64,000 bases of DNA from Geodermatophilaceae bacterium URHB0062 (lineage in GTDB: Bacteria > Actinomycetota > Actinomycetes > Mycobacteriales > Geodermatophilaceae). Both the position numbers and the translations under genes were made by a program. The notes below the pieces were generated by a model. The model was not told the DNA's origin, ran no database searches, and worked only from the letters and a program-made list of their open reading frames with translations. The stretch is taken from positions 345,331 to 409,330 of the forward strand of contig KK211086.1 in assembly GCA_000620185.1 (NCBI GenBank). Direction: 5' to 3'. Below, piece by piece: positions 40,446 to 48,347 of this stretch. Positions within the stretch are counted from its first letter, which is position 1. Each line of letters begins with the position of its first letter.

Positions 40446-41551
40446 ACGTCTCGCCCCTGGTCGGGCGCCCTGGAGCGGTCGCCCTCGAGGACGGCTCGGT
40501 CGCCGCCCACTACGGCGATCCCCTGCCCGAACAGCGCCGGCTCGCCGAGGACGTGGGCCTGGTCGACCGCAGCGACCGGGACGTCGTCGTCGTCCCCGGC
40601 GCCGACCGGCTCTCCTGGCTGCACAACCTGACCAGCCAGCACCTCGACCGGCTCGCCGACGGCACCGGCACCGAGGCGCTCGTGCTGTCGCCGAACGGGC
40701 ACGTCGAGCACCACATGGTGGTGGCCGACCTCGGCGGCACCACGTGGGCCGACGTCGAGCCGGGCACCGGTCAGGCGCTGACCGACTTCCTGCAGAAGAT
40801 GCGCTTCATGCTCCGGGTGGAGCCCGCGCTGGTCACCGCCGAGTGGGCGGTGCTCTCGCTGGTGGGGCCCAAGGCGCCGGAGACGCTCTCGGCGGCGGGC
40901 CTGCCGGCTCCCGAGGTGGCCTACGAGGTGCGGGCCCTCGACCGGGGCTTCGTCCGCCGCATGCCGCCGGTCGGTGACGGCGCGGCCGCCGTCTTCGACC
41001 TCGTCGTGCCGCGGGCGGACGTCGAGCAGACCGCCGACCGCATCGCGGCGCCGCTGGTGGGCCTCGACGCTTACGAGGCGTTGCGCGTGGAGGCCCGCCG
41101 TCCACGGTTCGGGGTGGACAGCGACCACCGCACGATCCCCAACGAGCTGTCGTGGCTGACCACCGCCGTCCACCTGGACAAGGGCTGCTACCGCGGGCAG
41201 GAGACGGTCGCCCGGGTGCACAACCTCGGCCGCCCCCCGCGGCGGCTGGTGCTCCTGCACCTGGACGGCGTCAGCGAGGTCATGTCCGAGGCCGGGACGC
41301 CGGTCCTCGCCGGCACCCGCGAGGTCGGTCGTGTCGGCACCGTCGTCCGCCACCACGAGCTGGGCGTCATCGCGCTCGCGCTGGTGAAGCAGTCGGTCGC
41401 GATGGACACGGCGTTGACGGTGGGCGGCTCGACCGCGTCGATCGACCCGGACGACGCACCGGCCGACACCGACGCCGACGTCGCGGCAGCCCGCGAGCGG
41501 GTGCGTGCCGTCCGATCTGCGACGATGCGGCCCGAGACGACGCGTTCGTGA
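40442..41551 (+). CDS. ygfZ: Folate-binding Fe-S cluster repair protein YgfZ
   Basis: 369 residues. The diagnostic YgfZ motif K-G-C-Y-x-G-Q-E is KGCYRGQE with Cys249. The remainder is a GcvT-like aminomethyltransferase fold that binds tetrahydrofolate (LTSQHLDRLADGTGTEALVL). In E. coli YgfZ supports repair or insertion of some Fe-S clusters. The last 40 residues are an Ala/Asp/Arg-rich tail of no clear fold. Starts inside the fur stop. It corresponds in context to M. tuberculosis Rv0811c. Confidence 0.93.
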   Translation: MNVSPLVGRPGAVALEDGSVAAHYGDPLPEQRRLAEDVGLVDRSDRDVVVVPGADRLSWLHNLTSQHLDRLADGTGTEALVLSPNGHVEHHMVVADLGGTTWADVEPGTGQALTDFLQKMRFMLRVEPALVTAEWAVLSLVGPKAPETLSAAGLPAPEVAYEVRALDRGFVRRMPPVGDGAAAVFDLVVPRADVEQTADRIAAPLVGLDAYEALRVEARRPRFGVDSDHRTIPNELSWLTTAVHLDKGCYRGQETVARVHNLGRPPRRLVLLHLDGVSEVMSEAGTPVLAGTREVGRVGTVVRHHELGVIALALVKQSVAMDTALTVGGSTASIDPDDAPADTDADVAAARERVRAVRSATMRPETTRS

Positions 41552-41612
41552 GCATCGCAGCGAGCGCCAGCGAGCGAGGAGCGGAGCGGTTGCGGAGTCG
41601 AGAGTTGTCGCG
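41549..41612 (+). repeat. Low-complexity GAGCG/AGCGAGC repeat between ygfZ and the BKACE gene
   Basis: The 61-bp gap reads GAGCATCGCAGCGAGCGCCA, then GCGAGCGAGGAGCGGAGCGG, then a short tail. It is an imperfect array of GAGCG and AGCGAG units. Similar G/A-C-rich spacer arrays are common between genes of high-GC actinobacteria. No hairpin stronger than six pairs was found. Its neighbour lacks a clear ribosome-binding site, so this segment may be a recent insertion. Confidence 0.5.
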
Positions 41613-42482
41613 GTGACCGCCAGCACACTCATCACGGTGGCGCCGACCGGCGCCGAGTCCGCGAAGGCCGACGTCCCGGCGCTGCCCGTGACCGTCGAGG
41701 AGGTCGCGGCGACCGCCCGGGACTGCCAGGCCGTCGGCGCCGCGGTGATCCACCTGCACATCCGCGACACGGAGACGCGCCCGACGCTCGATCTGGGCCG
41801 GGTGCGCGAGGTCGTCGCCGCCGTCCGTGAGTCCAGCGACCTGGTGGTCCAGCTGTCGAGCGGCGGTGCGGTCACCGACCCGTTCGACGCCCGGCTCGCC
41901 GTCCTCGACGCCGAGCCCGACGCCGCGTCGCTGACGCTGGGCACGGTGAACTTCGGCCGCGACGTCTTCTCCAACCCGTGGGACCTCATCGTCGAGCTGC
42001 ACACGCAGATGCAGCAGCGCGGCATCGTGCCCGAGTACGAGGTCTTCGATCTCGGCCAGCTGGCCACCCTCGCCCGGCTGCTGGACAAGTACGGCCCGCC
42101 GCACGGCGGCCACGTCCACGTCGACCTGGTGATGGGCGTGCCCGGCGGCATGCCCGGGACGGCGCAGGCGCTGACCGCCTGCCTGCCGTTCCTGCCGGAG
42201 GGCGCCACCTTCGCGGCCACCGGCATCGGCCGGACGTCCCTGCCCGTCATGCTCGCCGCGCTGTCCGCCGGCGGTCACCTCCGGGTCGGCATGGAGGACA
42301 CCCTCACCTACGCCCCCAGTGAGCCGGTGCGGGACAACGCGCAGCTGGTCGCCCGGGCGGCGGGGCTCGCGCGGATCGCCCAACGTCCGCCGCTGGACCC
42401 GGCCGGCGCCCGTACGCTGCTGGGCATCGGCCGCGCCGGCGCCGACGCCCCTCTGAACCGCAGCCTGGAGGCCGCACCGTGA
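41613..42482 (+). CDS. BKACE-family enzyme (3-keto-5-aminohexanoate cleavage, DUF849)
   Basis: 289 residues from GTG 41613. A TIM-barrel of the beta-keto acid cleavage enzyme family, which transfers acetyl-CoA to a beta-keto acid to give two products. The zinc ligands are in HLHIRDTETR and HVHVDLVMG. The substrate of family members differs and cannot be read here, but the early 'LITVAPTGAES' and late LRVGMEDTLTY (Arg in the CoA/acid site) are typical. It overlaps the RsiG gene by 4 bp, an odd pairing of a catabolic enzyme with a regulator. Confidence 0.85.
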   Translation: MTASTLITVAPTGAESAKADVPALPVTVEEVAATARDCQAVGAAVIHLHIRDTETRPTLDLGRVREVVAAVRESSDLVVQLSSGGAVTDPFDARLAVLDAEPDAASLTLGTVNFGRDVFSNPWDLIVELHTQMQQRGIVPEYEVFDLGQLATLARLLDKYGPPHGGHVHVDLVMGVPGGMPGTAQALTACLPFLPEGATFAATGIGRTSLPVMLAALSAGGHLRVGMEDTLTYAPSEPVRDNAQLVARAAGLARIAQRPPLDPAGARTLLGIGRAGADAPLNRSLEAAP

Positions 42483-43036
42483 GCCCGAAGACTCCCCCCG
42501 CCGGAGGCGCCGCCGTCGACGAGCTGCTCGAGCCCGGCTTCCTGGACGCCGCGACGCAGAGCTCGATGTCGGAGGTCCGCAGGCTGCGCCGTCAGGCCGA
42601 GCAGGAGGAGGTCAACCTCTCCTACACGCGCCGGCTGCTGCAGGGGCGCCTGGACATCGTCCGTCGGGAGCTGCAGCGGCGCGCCGAGCACGACGGCCGG
42701 TCGCTGGTCGACCTGCTGCCCGAGATCCTCTCCGAGAAGGGGCGTGGGCCCGCCCACGGCCTGGGCCGGCACCAGACGGTGCAGCCCGCGGCGCCGGAGG
42801 AGTACGAGTCCTGGGTCAACTCGCTGACGCCGGGCGTCGACCTCTCGTCGATCGCCGACCTCACGGACGCCAAGCTGGAGAAGGCCGCCCGCGCGCTGGC
42901 GGCGGCCGAGAGCGGGCTGTCGGAGCGGCGCCGAGGCGTGCAGCAGGTGATGGACGGCCTGGCCGCCGAGCTGGGCCGCCGCTACCGCGACGGCGAGGCC
43001 GACGTCGCCGCGCTGCTGGCCGACGAGGGCAGATGA
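42479..43036 (+). CDS. rsiG: RsiG-type anti-sigma factor with both c-di-GMP motifs
   Basis: 185 residues, mostly two long helices. Two copies of the c-di-GMP signature E-x3-S-x2-R-x3-Q-x3-D are exact: E44-S48-R51-Q55-D59 and E144-S148-R151-Q155-D159, on the N- and C-terminal helices as in Streptomyces RsiG (formerly AmfC-like). There RsiG with c-di-GMP holds the sporulation/motility sigma factor WhiG. Here a WhiG-type sigma of this organism, probably of motility, is the likely partner; it is not in the window. GTG start overlaps the previous stop. Confidence 0.88.
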   Translation: MSPKTPPAGGAAVDELLEPGFLDAATQSSMSEVRRLRRQAEQEEVNLSYTRRLLQGRLDIVRRELQRRAEHDGRSLVDLLPEILSEKGRGPAHGLGRHQTVQPAAPEEYESWVNSLTPGVDLSSIADLTDAKLEKAARALAAAESGLSERRRGVQQVMDGLAAELGRRYRDGEADVAALLADEGR

Positions 43037-44055
43037 AGGGCCTCCCTGCCCCCCACCACTCGCAAGCTCGCGGCGGGACCCTGCAGGGAGGCCACTGGCC
43101 CGACAACCCCGTGCTCGTCGAGGTCTGGCGGTCGGGGTTCCTCGAGTCGGTGCACCGCGGATCGCTCGTCGTCCTCGACGCCTCCGGTGCCGTGCGCCTC
43201 GGCGCGGGCGCCGTCGACCGGCCGACGCTGCCGCGCTCGTCGAACAAGCCGGTGCAGGCGACCGCGATGCTGGCCGCCGGCTGGACGCCGCGGTCGGGCG
43301 AGGAACTGGCGATCGGCGCGGGCTCGCACAACGGTGAGGACGGGCACCGCGACCTGGCCGCCTCGATGCTCGCCGCCGTCGGCCTCGGCCCCGACGACCT
43401 GGGCTGCCCACCGGCCGTGCCGATCCACGAGCCGACGTTCGCCGAGTGGCTGGCCGCGGGACGGGCGCCGGAACGGCTGGCGATGAACTGCTCCGGCAAG
43501 CACGCGGCGATGCTCTCGGCCTGCGTGGCGTCCGGCTGGCCGACCGAGGGATACCTCGATCCGGAGCATCCGCTCCAGCAGGCGATCGAGGCCCGGCTCG
43601 CGGAGGCGGCCGGCGAGGCGGTGACCGCCGTGGTCGTCGACGGCTGCGGAGCGCCGCAGCACGCGCTGTCGCCGACCGGTCTGGCGCGCGGCGTCCTCTC
43701 GCTGGTGGAGGCGCCGGAGGGCACCCGCGAGCGGGCGGTGGCCGACGGCATGCGCGCGCACCCCTGGTTCGTCGCCGGCACGGGCCGGGAGGACACCGAC
43801 CTGATGCGCGCCGTCCCCGGCCTGCTGGTCAAGGGCGGTGCGGACGGCGTGCACGTCGCGGCGCTGCCCGGCCGCGGGGCCGTGGCCCTGAAGCTGGACG
43901 ACGGCGGTGACCGCGGGCGCACCCCGGCGCTCTGCGCCGCGCTGGTCCGGCTCGGTGTGCCCGCGGACGACCTCGCTCCGTGGCTGCGGACGCCGGTCAA
44001 GGGCGGCGACGGCGTGGTGGGCGAGATCCGGGCGGCAGCGGTCCTCGCGCACTGA
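43033..44055 (+). CDS. L-asparaginase II family protein with a repeat-derived N-terminus
   Basis: 340 residues from ATG 43033, which overlaps the rsiG stop. It belongs to the Asparaginase_II family (Rhizobium etli type), with motifs NCSGKHAAML, VDGCGAPQHALSPTGLAR and TDLMRAVPGLLVKGGADG. The domain itself begins VLVEVWRSGFLESVHRG (residue about 27). The first 26 residues coincide with a palindromic element (copy C), so the real start may be the GTG before LVEVW at 43111. The reaction would be Asn to Asp plus ammonia. Confidence 0.82.
   Translation: MKGLPAPHHSQARGGTLQGGHWPDNPVLVEVWRSGFLESVHRGSLVVLDASGAVRLGAGAVDRPTLPRSSNKPVQATAMLAAGWTPRSGEELAIGAGSHNGEDGHRDLAASMLAAVGLGPDDLGCPPAVPIHEPTFAEWLAAGRAPERLAMNCSGKHAAMLSACVASGWPTEGYLDPEHPLQQAIEARLAEAAGEAVTAVVVDGCGAPQHALSPTGLARGVLSLVEAPEGTRERAVADGMRAHPWFVAGTGREDTDLMRAVPGLLVKGGADGVHVAALPGRGAVALKLDDGGDRGRTPALCAALVRLGVPADDLAPWLRTPVKGGDGVVGEIRAAAVLAH
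43036..43093 (+). repeat. Dispersed palindromic element, copy C
   Basis: Perfect 11-bp arms GGCCTCCCTGC (43039-43049) and GCAGGGAGGCC (43083-43093) with a 33-nt interior that contains CACTCGCAAGCTCGCGG, close to copies A and B. It lies where the spacer between rsiG and the asparaginase gene would be and reads through as coding sequence. Confidence 0.7.
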
Positions 44056-44127
44056 CCTGATCGGTGGTCGCGCGCTCCGTCCAGCCGACACTCGGCGGCC
44101 GATCGAGCTGTGGGGCACCTCATGCCG

Positions 44128-44163
44128 GGGTGCTAGCTGCCCCGCTTGCAGGAGCTAGCACCC
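44128..44163. promoter_or_regulatory. 11-bp inverted repeat, probable operator of the XRE gene
   Basis: Perfect arms GGGTGCTAGCT (44128-44138) and AGCTAGCACCC (44153-44163) with a 14-nt spacer. It ends five bases before the -10 hexamer at 44169 and so covers the -35 region. A DNA-binding dimer there would block or assist the promoter of the XRE-hbhA-like operon; the XRE protein itself is the first candidate. Confidence 0.75.
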
Positions 44164-44168
44164 GGGCC

Positions 44169-44174
44169 TAGGCT
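44169..44174 (+). promoter_or_regulatory. -10 element of the XRE-HbhA operon, leaderless
   Basis: TAGGCT with seven bases to the GTG start at 44182. It lies just downstream of the 11-bp inverted repeat. Confidence 0.65.
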
Positions 44175-44181
44175 TGGAGAC

Positions 44182-44691
44182 GTGCAGACGCCAGGTGAGT
44201 TCGTCCGCGAGCAGGTGACGACGGTCCGCGAGAAGGTGGACCGGGTCGCCGGCAGCGTGGCCGAGACGGTCGCCAGCTCGGTGGGGGAAGCCCCGAGCGT
44301 CGCGGCCGTCAGCTCCCAGGTGGGCGAGTTCATCCGTGAACAGCGCAGCGCCGCCCGCGTCTCGCTGCGCGAACTGGCCCGCACCGCAGGGGTCAGCAAC
44401 CCGTACCTGTCCCAGGTGGAGCGGGGTCTCCGGAAGCCGTCAGCGGAGATCCTCGCGTCGATCGCCCGGGGCCTGAAGATCTCCGCCGAGACGCTCTACG
44501 AGCAGGCGGGCATCCTCGACCGGCGATCCGGCAACCCGGACACCGTGGCGGCGATCCGGTCGGACGAGGCCCTGTCCGAACGGCACAAGGCGGTCCTCCT
44601 CGAGCTGTACGAGACGTACGTGCGCGAGCACCGGGCCGCAGAGCAGACCTCTCCCCACCCCGCAGACAGCCCTACGAAGGAGTCGGCATGA
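44182..44691 (+). CDS. XRE-family regulator (Rv0474-like)
   Basis: 169 residues from GTG 44182. A helical N-terminal stretch (about 1-50, VREQVTTVREKVDRVAGSVA), then a Cro/C1-type HTH (about 53-110) with SLRELARTAGVSNPYLSQVE and GLRKPSAEILASIARGLKI. Its gene overlaps the HbhA-like gene by 4 bp. The order XRE regulator, HbhA, DUF2516 is that of M. tuberculosis Rv0474-Rv0476. It probably controls its own operon through the adjacent inverted repeat. Confidence 0.88.
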   Translation: MQTPGEFVREQVTTVREKVDRVAGSVAETVASSVGEAPSVAAVSSQVGEFIREQRSAARVSLRELARTAGVSNPYLSQVERGLRKPSAEILASIARGLKISAETLYEQAGILDRRSGNPDTVAAIRSDEALSERHKAVLLELYETYVREHRAAEQTSPHPADSPTKESA

Positions 44692-45452
44692 CCCCCACCC
44701 AGACCGTGAAGCAGTACGGCGAGACCGTCGTCACCGTCGCCAAGCCCGCCGTCCTGGCCGCCATCGGCGCCGGTGACCTGGCCGTCGAGCGGGCCCGCAC
44801 CCTCGTCGCCCAGTTCCGCACCCAGGCCGAGGCTCTTCCGGGCGAGGCGCAGGTCCAGGCCGACCTGGCCGTCAAGGAGGCCCGCACCCGGGCCACCGAG
44901 GCCGCCGGCACGGCGCGCACCACCGCCCACCAGCTCGCCGTCGCCGTCCGCCCGGAGGCTGTGCGCAGCACCGTCACGGGCCTGGTCGAGACCGCCCGGA
45001 CGCAGGCCGTCAGCACCCTCGAGGGCCTGGCCGAGCACGGTGCCGAGGTCGTCGAGAACCTGCGTCGTCAGCCCGCGTTCCGCCGCATCGTGCGCAGCGC
45101 CGAGTCCGCCGTCGACGCCGTCGAGGACACCCTCGAGGACGTGCTCGAGGAGACCGCCGATGCCGTCGTCGAGGCCTCCAACGAGGTGACCTCGGTGGCG
45201 CAGAAGACCGCCGCCAAGGCCAGCAAGGTCGCCGCCAAGGCGGAGGACAAGGTGAAGGACGCCGCGGAGACGACCAAGGCCACCGCCGAGGAGGCCGTCG
45301 AGGCCCCGAAGCCGGCCGCGAAGGCCACCCCGGCCAAGAAGAGCAGCCCCGCCGCGAAGAAGTCGCCGGCGAAGGCCACGACGGCTCGCGTGACCCGCGC
45401 CCGTGCGGCCAAGCCCGCCGACCCGACCGCGGTGCCGGCGAAGAAGAACTGA
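44688..45452 (+). CDS. HbhA-like helical protein with Lys/Ala/Pro-rich tail
   Basis: 254 residues. The first 160 residues form a long amphipathic coiled coil (VKQYGETVVTVAKPAVLAAI, then repeated Ala/Glu/Arg heptads). The last 60 are a low-complexity KKSSPAAKKSPAKATTARVT type tail, as in heparin-binding haemagglutinin of mycobacteria, where methylated lysines mediate adhesion. No signal peptide is present, as for HbhA. It could equally act on DNA or membranes; the similarity is partly compositional. ATGA overlap with the XRE gene. Confidence 0.75.
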   Translation: MTPTQTVKQYGETVVTVAKPAVLAAIGAGDLAVERARTLVAQFRTQAEALPGEAQVQADLAVKEARTRATEAAGTARTTAHQLAVAVRPEAVRSTVTGLVETARTQAVSTLEGLAEHGAEVVENLRRQPAFRRIVRSAESAVDAVEDTLEDVLEETADAVVEASNEVTSVAQKTAAKASKVAAKAEDKVKDAAETTKATAEEAVEAPKPAAKATPAKKSSPAAKKSPAKATTARVTRARAAKPADPTAVPAKKN

Positions 45453-45472
45453 CGTCCCCGACGTCATCCGAC

Positions 45473-45510
45473 CAGGGCCCCGGAGCTGCGTGCAGCGCTC
45501 CGGGGCCCTG
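45473..45510 (+). terminator. Terminator of the XRE-HbhA operon
   Basis: Perfect 13-bp arms CAGGGCCCCGGAG (45473-45485) and CTCCGGGGCCCTG (45498-45510) around a 12-nt loop, 20 bp after the stop. There is no T tract. Confidence 0.82.
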
Positions 45511-45556
45511 TCGCGTCCGGAGCACCGTTCCCACCGGATCCGGGCGCTCCGGCGGG

Positions 45557-45562
45557 TAGGCT
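45557..45562 (+). promoter_or_regulatory. -10 element for the DUF2516 gene, leaderless
   Basis: TAGGCT, TGTCGC, ATG 45569. It lies 47 bp after the preceding terminator, so the gene is an independent unit. Confidence 0.6.
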
Positions 45563-45568
45563 TGTCGC

Positions 45569-45853
45569 ATGGCCTGGTTCGATGCGGCGTTGTTCACCGG
45601 CCTGTACTGGCTCGCGCAGGCGCTCACGGTGTGGGCGTTCGTCGACGCGGTCATCCGCCCCTCGGGCGGTTTCGTGGCGGCCGGCAAGCTGACCAAGCCG
45701 GGCTGGGCGGCCATCACCGCGCTGGCCGCCCTGGTCATCCTCTGGCAGGGCCCGATGAGCTTCCTCGGGCTGCCCGCGATCATCGCGGCCGTGGTCTACC
45801 TGGTCGACGTCCGCCCGGCCGTGCGAGGTCTCCGGCGCGGCAACAGCTGGTGA
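45569..45853 (+). CDS. DUF2516 membrane protein (Rv0476-like)
   Basis: 94 residues, two to three TM segments: LFTGLYWLAQALTVWAFVDA, WAAITALAALVILWQGPMSF and LPAIIAAVVYLVDVRPAVRG. The family is small, restricted to actinobacteria, and of unknown function. Its place after an HbhA-like gene matches M. tuberculosis Rv0475-Rv0476. Confidence 0.88.
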   Translation: MAWFDAALFTGLYWLAQALTVWAFVDAVIRPSGGFVAAGKLTKPGWAAITALAALVILWQGPMSFLGLPAIIAAVVYLVDVRPAVRGLRRGNSW

Positions 45854-45884
45854 ACGCGCCCGCCCGGGCCGGTGACCGGCCCGT

Positions 45885-46088
45885 TCAGTAGGCGTCGTCC
45901 GCCGGGATGAGGATCCACAGCAGCAGGTAGGCGACGAACTGCGGACCGGGCAGGACGCACGAGATCACGAACGCGGCGCGCAGTCCGGCCCGGGACAGGC
46001 CGTAGCGCCGGGCGATGCCGGCGCAGACGCCACCGATCACCTTGTGGCGCGAGTCCCGGCGGAGTGGGTACTGGGCAGGCACGGTCAT
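45885..46088 (-). CDS. PspC-domain protein
   Basis: 67 residues. PspC motif: PLRRDSRHKVIGGVCAGIAR, RYGLSRAGLRAAFVISCVL and a closing YLLLWILIPADD, forming one or two membrane helices. Phage-shock-type PspC proteins respond to membrane stress; short, single-domain forms such as this are frequent in actinobacteria. Divergent from the macrodomain gene with 23 bp between start codons. Confidence 0.88.
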   Translation of the reverse strand: MTVPAQYPLRRDSRHKVIGGVCAGIARRYGLSRAGLRAAFVISCVLPGPQFVAYLLLWILIPADDAY

Positions 46089-46099
46089 GCCGCAGACCC

Positions 46100-46105
46100 T
46101 ACGGT
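46100..46105 (+). promoter_or_regulatory. -10 element for the macrodomain gene, leaderless
   Basis: TACGGT, CGCCGC, ATG 46112. Only 23 bp separate the two divergent start codons, so transcription from both must be from overlapping promoters. Confidence 0.55.
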
Positions 46106-46111
46106 CGCCGC

Positions 46112-46624
46112 ATGCGTCTGTGGGCGGTCCGCGGCGACATCACCGAGGCCGACGTCGACGTGATCGTCAATGCCGCGAATCCCGGGCTGCTGGGTGGCGG
46201 CGGCGTCGACGGGGCTATCCACCGGGCGGGCGGGCGGGCGATCCTCGAGGAGTGCCGCGCGGTCAAGGCCGGGCTGCCGGAGGGCCGGTTGCCCCGCGGG
46301 CAGGCGGTGGCGACGACGGCGGGCCGGCTGCCCGCCCGCTGGGTGGTGCACACCGCGGGCCCGATCTGGTCGGCCTCGCAGGACCGGTCGGAGGTGCTCC
46401 GGTCCTGCTACCGCGAGAGCCTGCGCCTCGCGGACGAGCTGGGTGCGCGCTCGGTGGCGTTCCCGGCGATCTCGGCGGGGATCTACGGCTGGCCGGTGGA
46501 CGACGCCGCGCGCCAGGCGGTCGCCGGTGTCCGGTCGCTCTCCCCGGACCACGTGCGGGAGGTGCGGTTCGTCCTCTTCGACGACGCGGCGCTGGCGGCC
46601 TTCGAGGCGGCGCTCAGCGGCTGA
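46112..46624 (+). CDS. Macrodomain protein (ADP-ribose-binding)
   Basis: 170 residues, one macrodomain. The ADP-ribose site motif is VNAANPGLLGGGGVDGAIHR (about residues 19-38), followed by VVHTAGPIW and PAISAGIYGWPVDDAA. It fits the MacroD-type O-acetyl-ADP-ribose deacetylases, with the Asn-Ala-Ala-Asn and GGGVD loop. It may remove ADP-ribose from proteins or from metabolites such as O-acetyl-ADP-ribose; no ART partner is in the window. The last 11 bp overlap the convergent spermidine synthase-like gene. Confidence 0.9.
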   Translation: MRLWAVRGDITEADVDVIVNAANPGLLGGGGVDGAIHRAGGRAILEECRAVKAGLPEGRLPRGQAVATTAGRLPARWVVHTAGPIWSASQDRSEVLRSCYRESLRLADELGARSVAFPAISAGIYGWPVDDAARQAVAGVRSLSPDHVREVRFVLFDDAALAAFEAALSG

Positions 46625-47453
46625 ACACTCCGGGCGGAGGCTCGGGGGAGGGCACGGCGTCGGCGTCGCGCACGGGGCGGGCGCTGCCGGCGAACCGGTC
46701 GAGGTCGCGGCCGTCGACCACGCGGGAGGGCATGGGATCGGCGGCGCAGCGCCGCGTGAGCTGGGCGAGCGGCAGTTCGTCGTCGGAGGCCACCGCGACC
46801 AGGTTGCCGAAACGCCGTCCGCGCAGGGTCCCCGGCTCGGCGAGCAGGCAGACGTGGCGGAAGACCGAGCGCAGGGTGGCCACCTGGGCGCGCGCGAAGC
46901 GCAGAGGTGGCCCGTCGGCGACGTTCGCGACGTAGACCGCACCGGGGCGCAGCACCCGGTGGGCTTCGGCGGCGAACTCCACGGTGGTCAGGTGGGCGGG
47001 CGTGCGGGCGCCGGCGAACACGTCGGTGACGACGACGTCGGCGGCGGCGTCGCGCAGGGCGGCCAGGCCGGTGCGGGCGTCGTCGTTGCGCACTCTGATC
47101 CGCGCGCCCCGCGGCAGGGGGAGGTGCTCGCGGACGAGGTCGGTGAGGGGCTGGTCGATCTCGACGACCCGCTGTCGGGAGCCCGGCCGCGTGACGGCGA
47201 CGTACCGGGGCAGGGTGAGCGCGCCGCCTCCGAGGTGGACGGCGTCGATCGGAGCTCCGGGGTCGGCCGCGAGGTCGAGCACGTGGCCCATCCGGCGGAC
47301 GTACTCGAACTCCAGGTGCGCCGGATCGTCGAGGTCGACGTGCGACTGCGGCGTCCCCTCGACCAGCAGCATCCAGGAGCCGTCCCGGTCGGCGTCGGCG
47401 AGCAGTTCGGCGGTGCCGCCCGCGACGTCCGTGGGACCCGGAGGAGGTCTCAT
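46614..47453 (-). CDS. Spermidine synthase-like SAM-dependent protein
   Basis: 279 residues from ATG 47453. The Rossmann methyltransferase fold of polyamine aminopropyltransferases: HLGGGALTLPRYVAVTRPGS, VVEIDQPLTDLVREHL, NDDARTGL and VVVTDVFAGARTPAHLTTVE. These are the SpeE-type SAM/decarboxylated-SAM-site motifs, but the polyamine pocket is not evident; actinobacterial proteins of this kind are often orphan and of unknown substrate. ATGA overlap with the upstream methyltransferase gene. Confidence 0.82.
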   Translation of the reverse strand: MRPPPGPTDVAGGTAELLADADRDGSWMLLVEGTPQSHVDLDDPAHLEFEYVRRMGHVLDLAADPGAPIDAVHLGGGALTLPRYVAVTRPGSRQRVVEIDQPLTDLVREHLPLPRGARIRVRNDDARTGLAALRDAAADVVVTDVFAGARTPAHLTTVEFAAEAHRVLRPGAVYVANVADGPPLRFARAQVATLRSVFRHVCLLAEPGTLRGRRFGNLVAVASDDELPLAQLTRRCAADPMPSRVVDGRDLDRFAGSARPVRDADAVPSPEPPPGVFSR

Positions 47454-48325
47454 CGGGCGGGCGGGACCGGGGCGACCGCCGACCAGCGCACCGTGACCTC
47501 GCCGTGCCGCCACCGTCGGCTGGAGCCGACCAGCGGCCAGCCCTGGTCGGCCAGCGCCTCCACCGCCGCGACCCAGCGCTGCCGGGGGCCGAAGGTCGAC
47601 AGCCCCGCCGCGGCCGCCCAGGCGCGATCGAATGCCTGCAGGAACTCGTGCACCGGCTGGCCCGGCACGTTGTGGTGGATCAGCGCCTTGGGCAGCCGTT
47701 CGGCGAGGTCCGACGGCGTCCCGATGTCCGAGGTGCGGGCCGAGAGCGTCAGGGTGAGCGGGCCGTCGGCGTCGAGGGCGACCCACGCCGAGCGCCGTCC
47801 CCATTCGTCGCAGGTGCCCTCGACGATCACGCCGCCGGGGCCCAGGGCGGCGCGCATCGTGTCCCACGCCCGTGCGGCCGATGCCTCGTCGTACTGCCGG
47901 AGGACGTTGAACGCCCGCACGAGCACCGGCTGCAGACCGGCCAGCTCGAAGCCTCCGACGCGGAAGTCCACCCGAGGGGGGGCGCGGTCGGCGACCACCG
48001 CGGCGACCCGCTCCGGATCGATCTCCAGGCCCACCACCTCGAGGCCGTCCACCTCGGGACCGAGACGCTCCACCAGCTCGAGCGTCGTCACCGCGGACGA
48101 GCCGTAGCCGAGATCGACGACCAGCGGACGTGCGGAGTCCCGCAGGCGGGGCACCTGGGTGGCGAGCAGCCAGCGGTCGACGCGGCGGAGCCGGTTCGCG
48201 TTCGTGGTTCCGCGCGTGGGCAGCCCCAGCGCGCGGGCCCGTCCGGCGGCCAGCCGCGGCGGCCTGCGCGCCGGCTGCGGGGGGAGAGATGCCCGCCGCT
48301 TGTGGTCGCTGCTCGGCTCGCTCAC
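47450..48325 (-). CDS. Class I SAM-dependent methyltransferase-like protein
   Basis: 291 residues from GTG 48325. The SAM-binding motif I is RPLVVDLGYGSSAVTTLEL, motif II VVGLEIDPERVAAV, and VRAFNVLRQYDEASAA replaces the usual post-motif. The N-terminal 35 residues are basic and Pro/Arg-rich. Substrate not identified. Translated together with the spermidine-synthase-like gene. Its promoter is divergent from murB; a TAGGCT lies eight bases before the start. Confidence 0.8.
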   Translation of the reverse strand: MSEPSSDHKRRASLPPQPARRPPRLAAGRARALGLPTRGTTNANRLRRVDRWLLATQVPRLRDSARPLVVDLGYGSSAVTTLELVERLGPEVDGLEVVGLEIDPERVAAVVADRAPPRVDFRVGGFELAGLQPVLVRAFNVLRQYDEASAARAWDTMRAALGPGGVIVEGTCDEWGRRSAWVALDADGPLTLTLSARTSDIGTPSDLAERLPKALIHHNVPGQPVHEFLQAFDRAWAAAAGLSTFGPRQRWVAAVEALADQGWPLVGSSRRWRHGEVTVRWSAVAPVPPAR

Positions 48326-48347
48326 TGGTCCGAAGCCTAGCCCGGGC

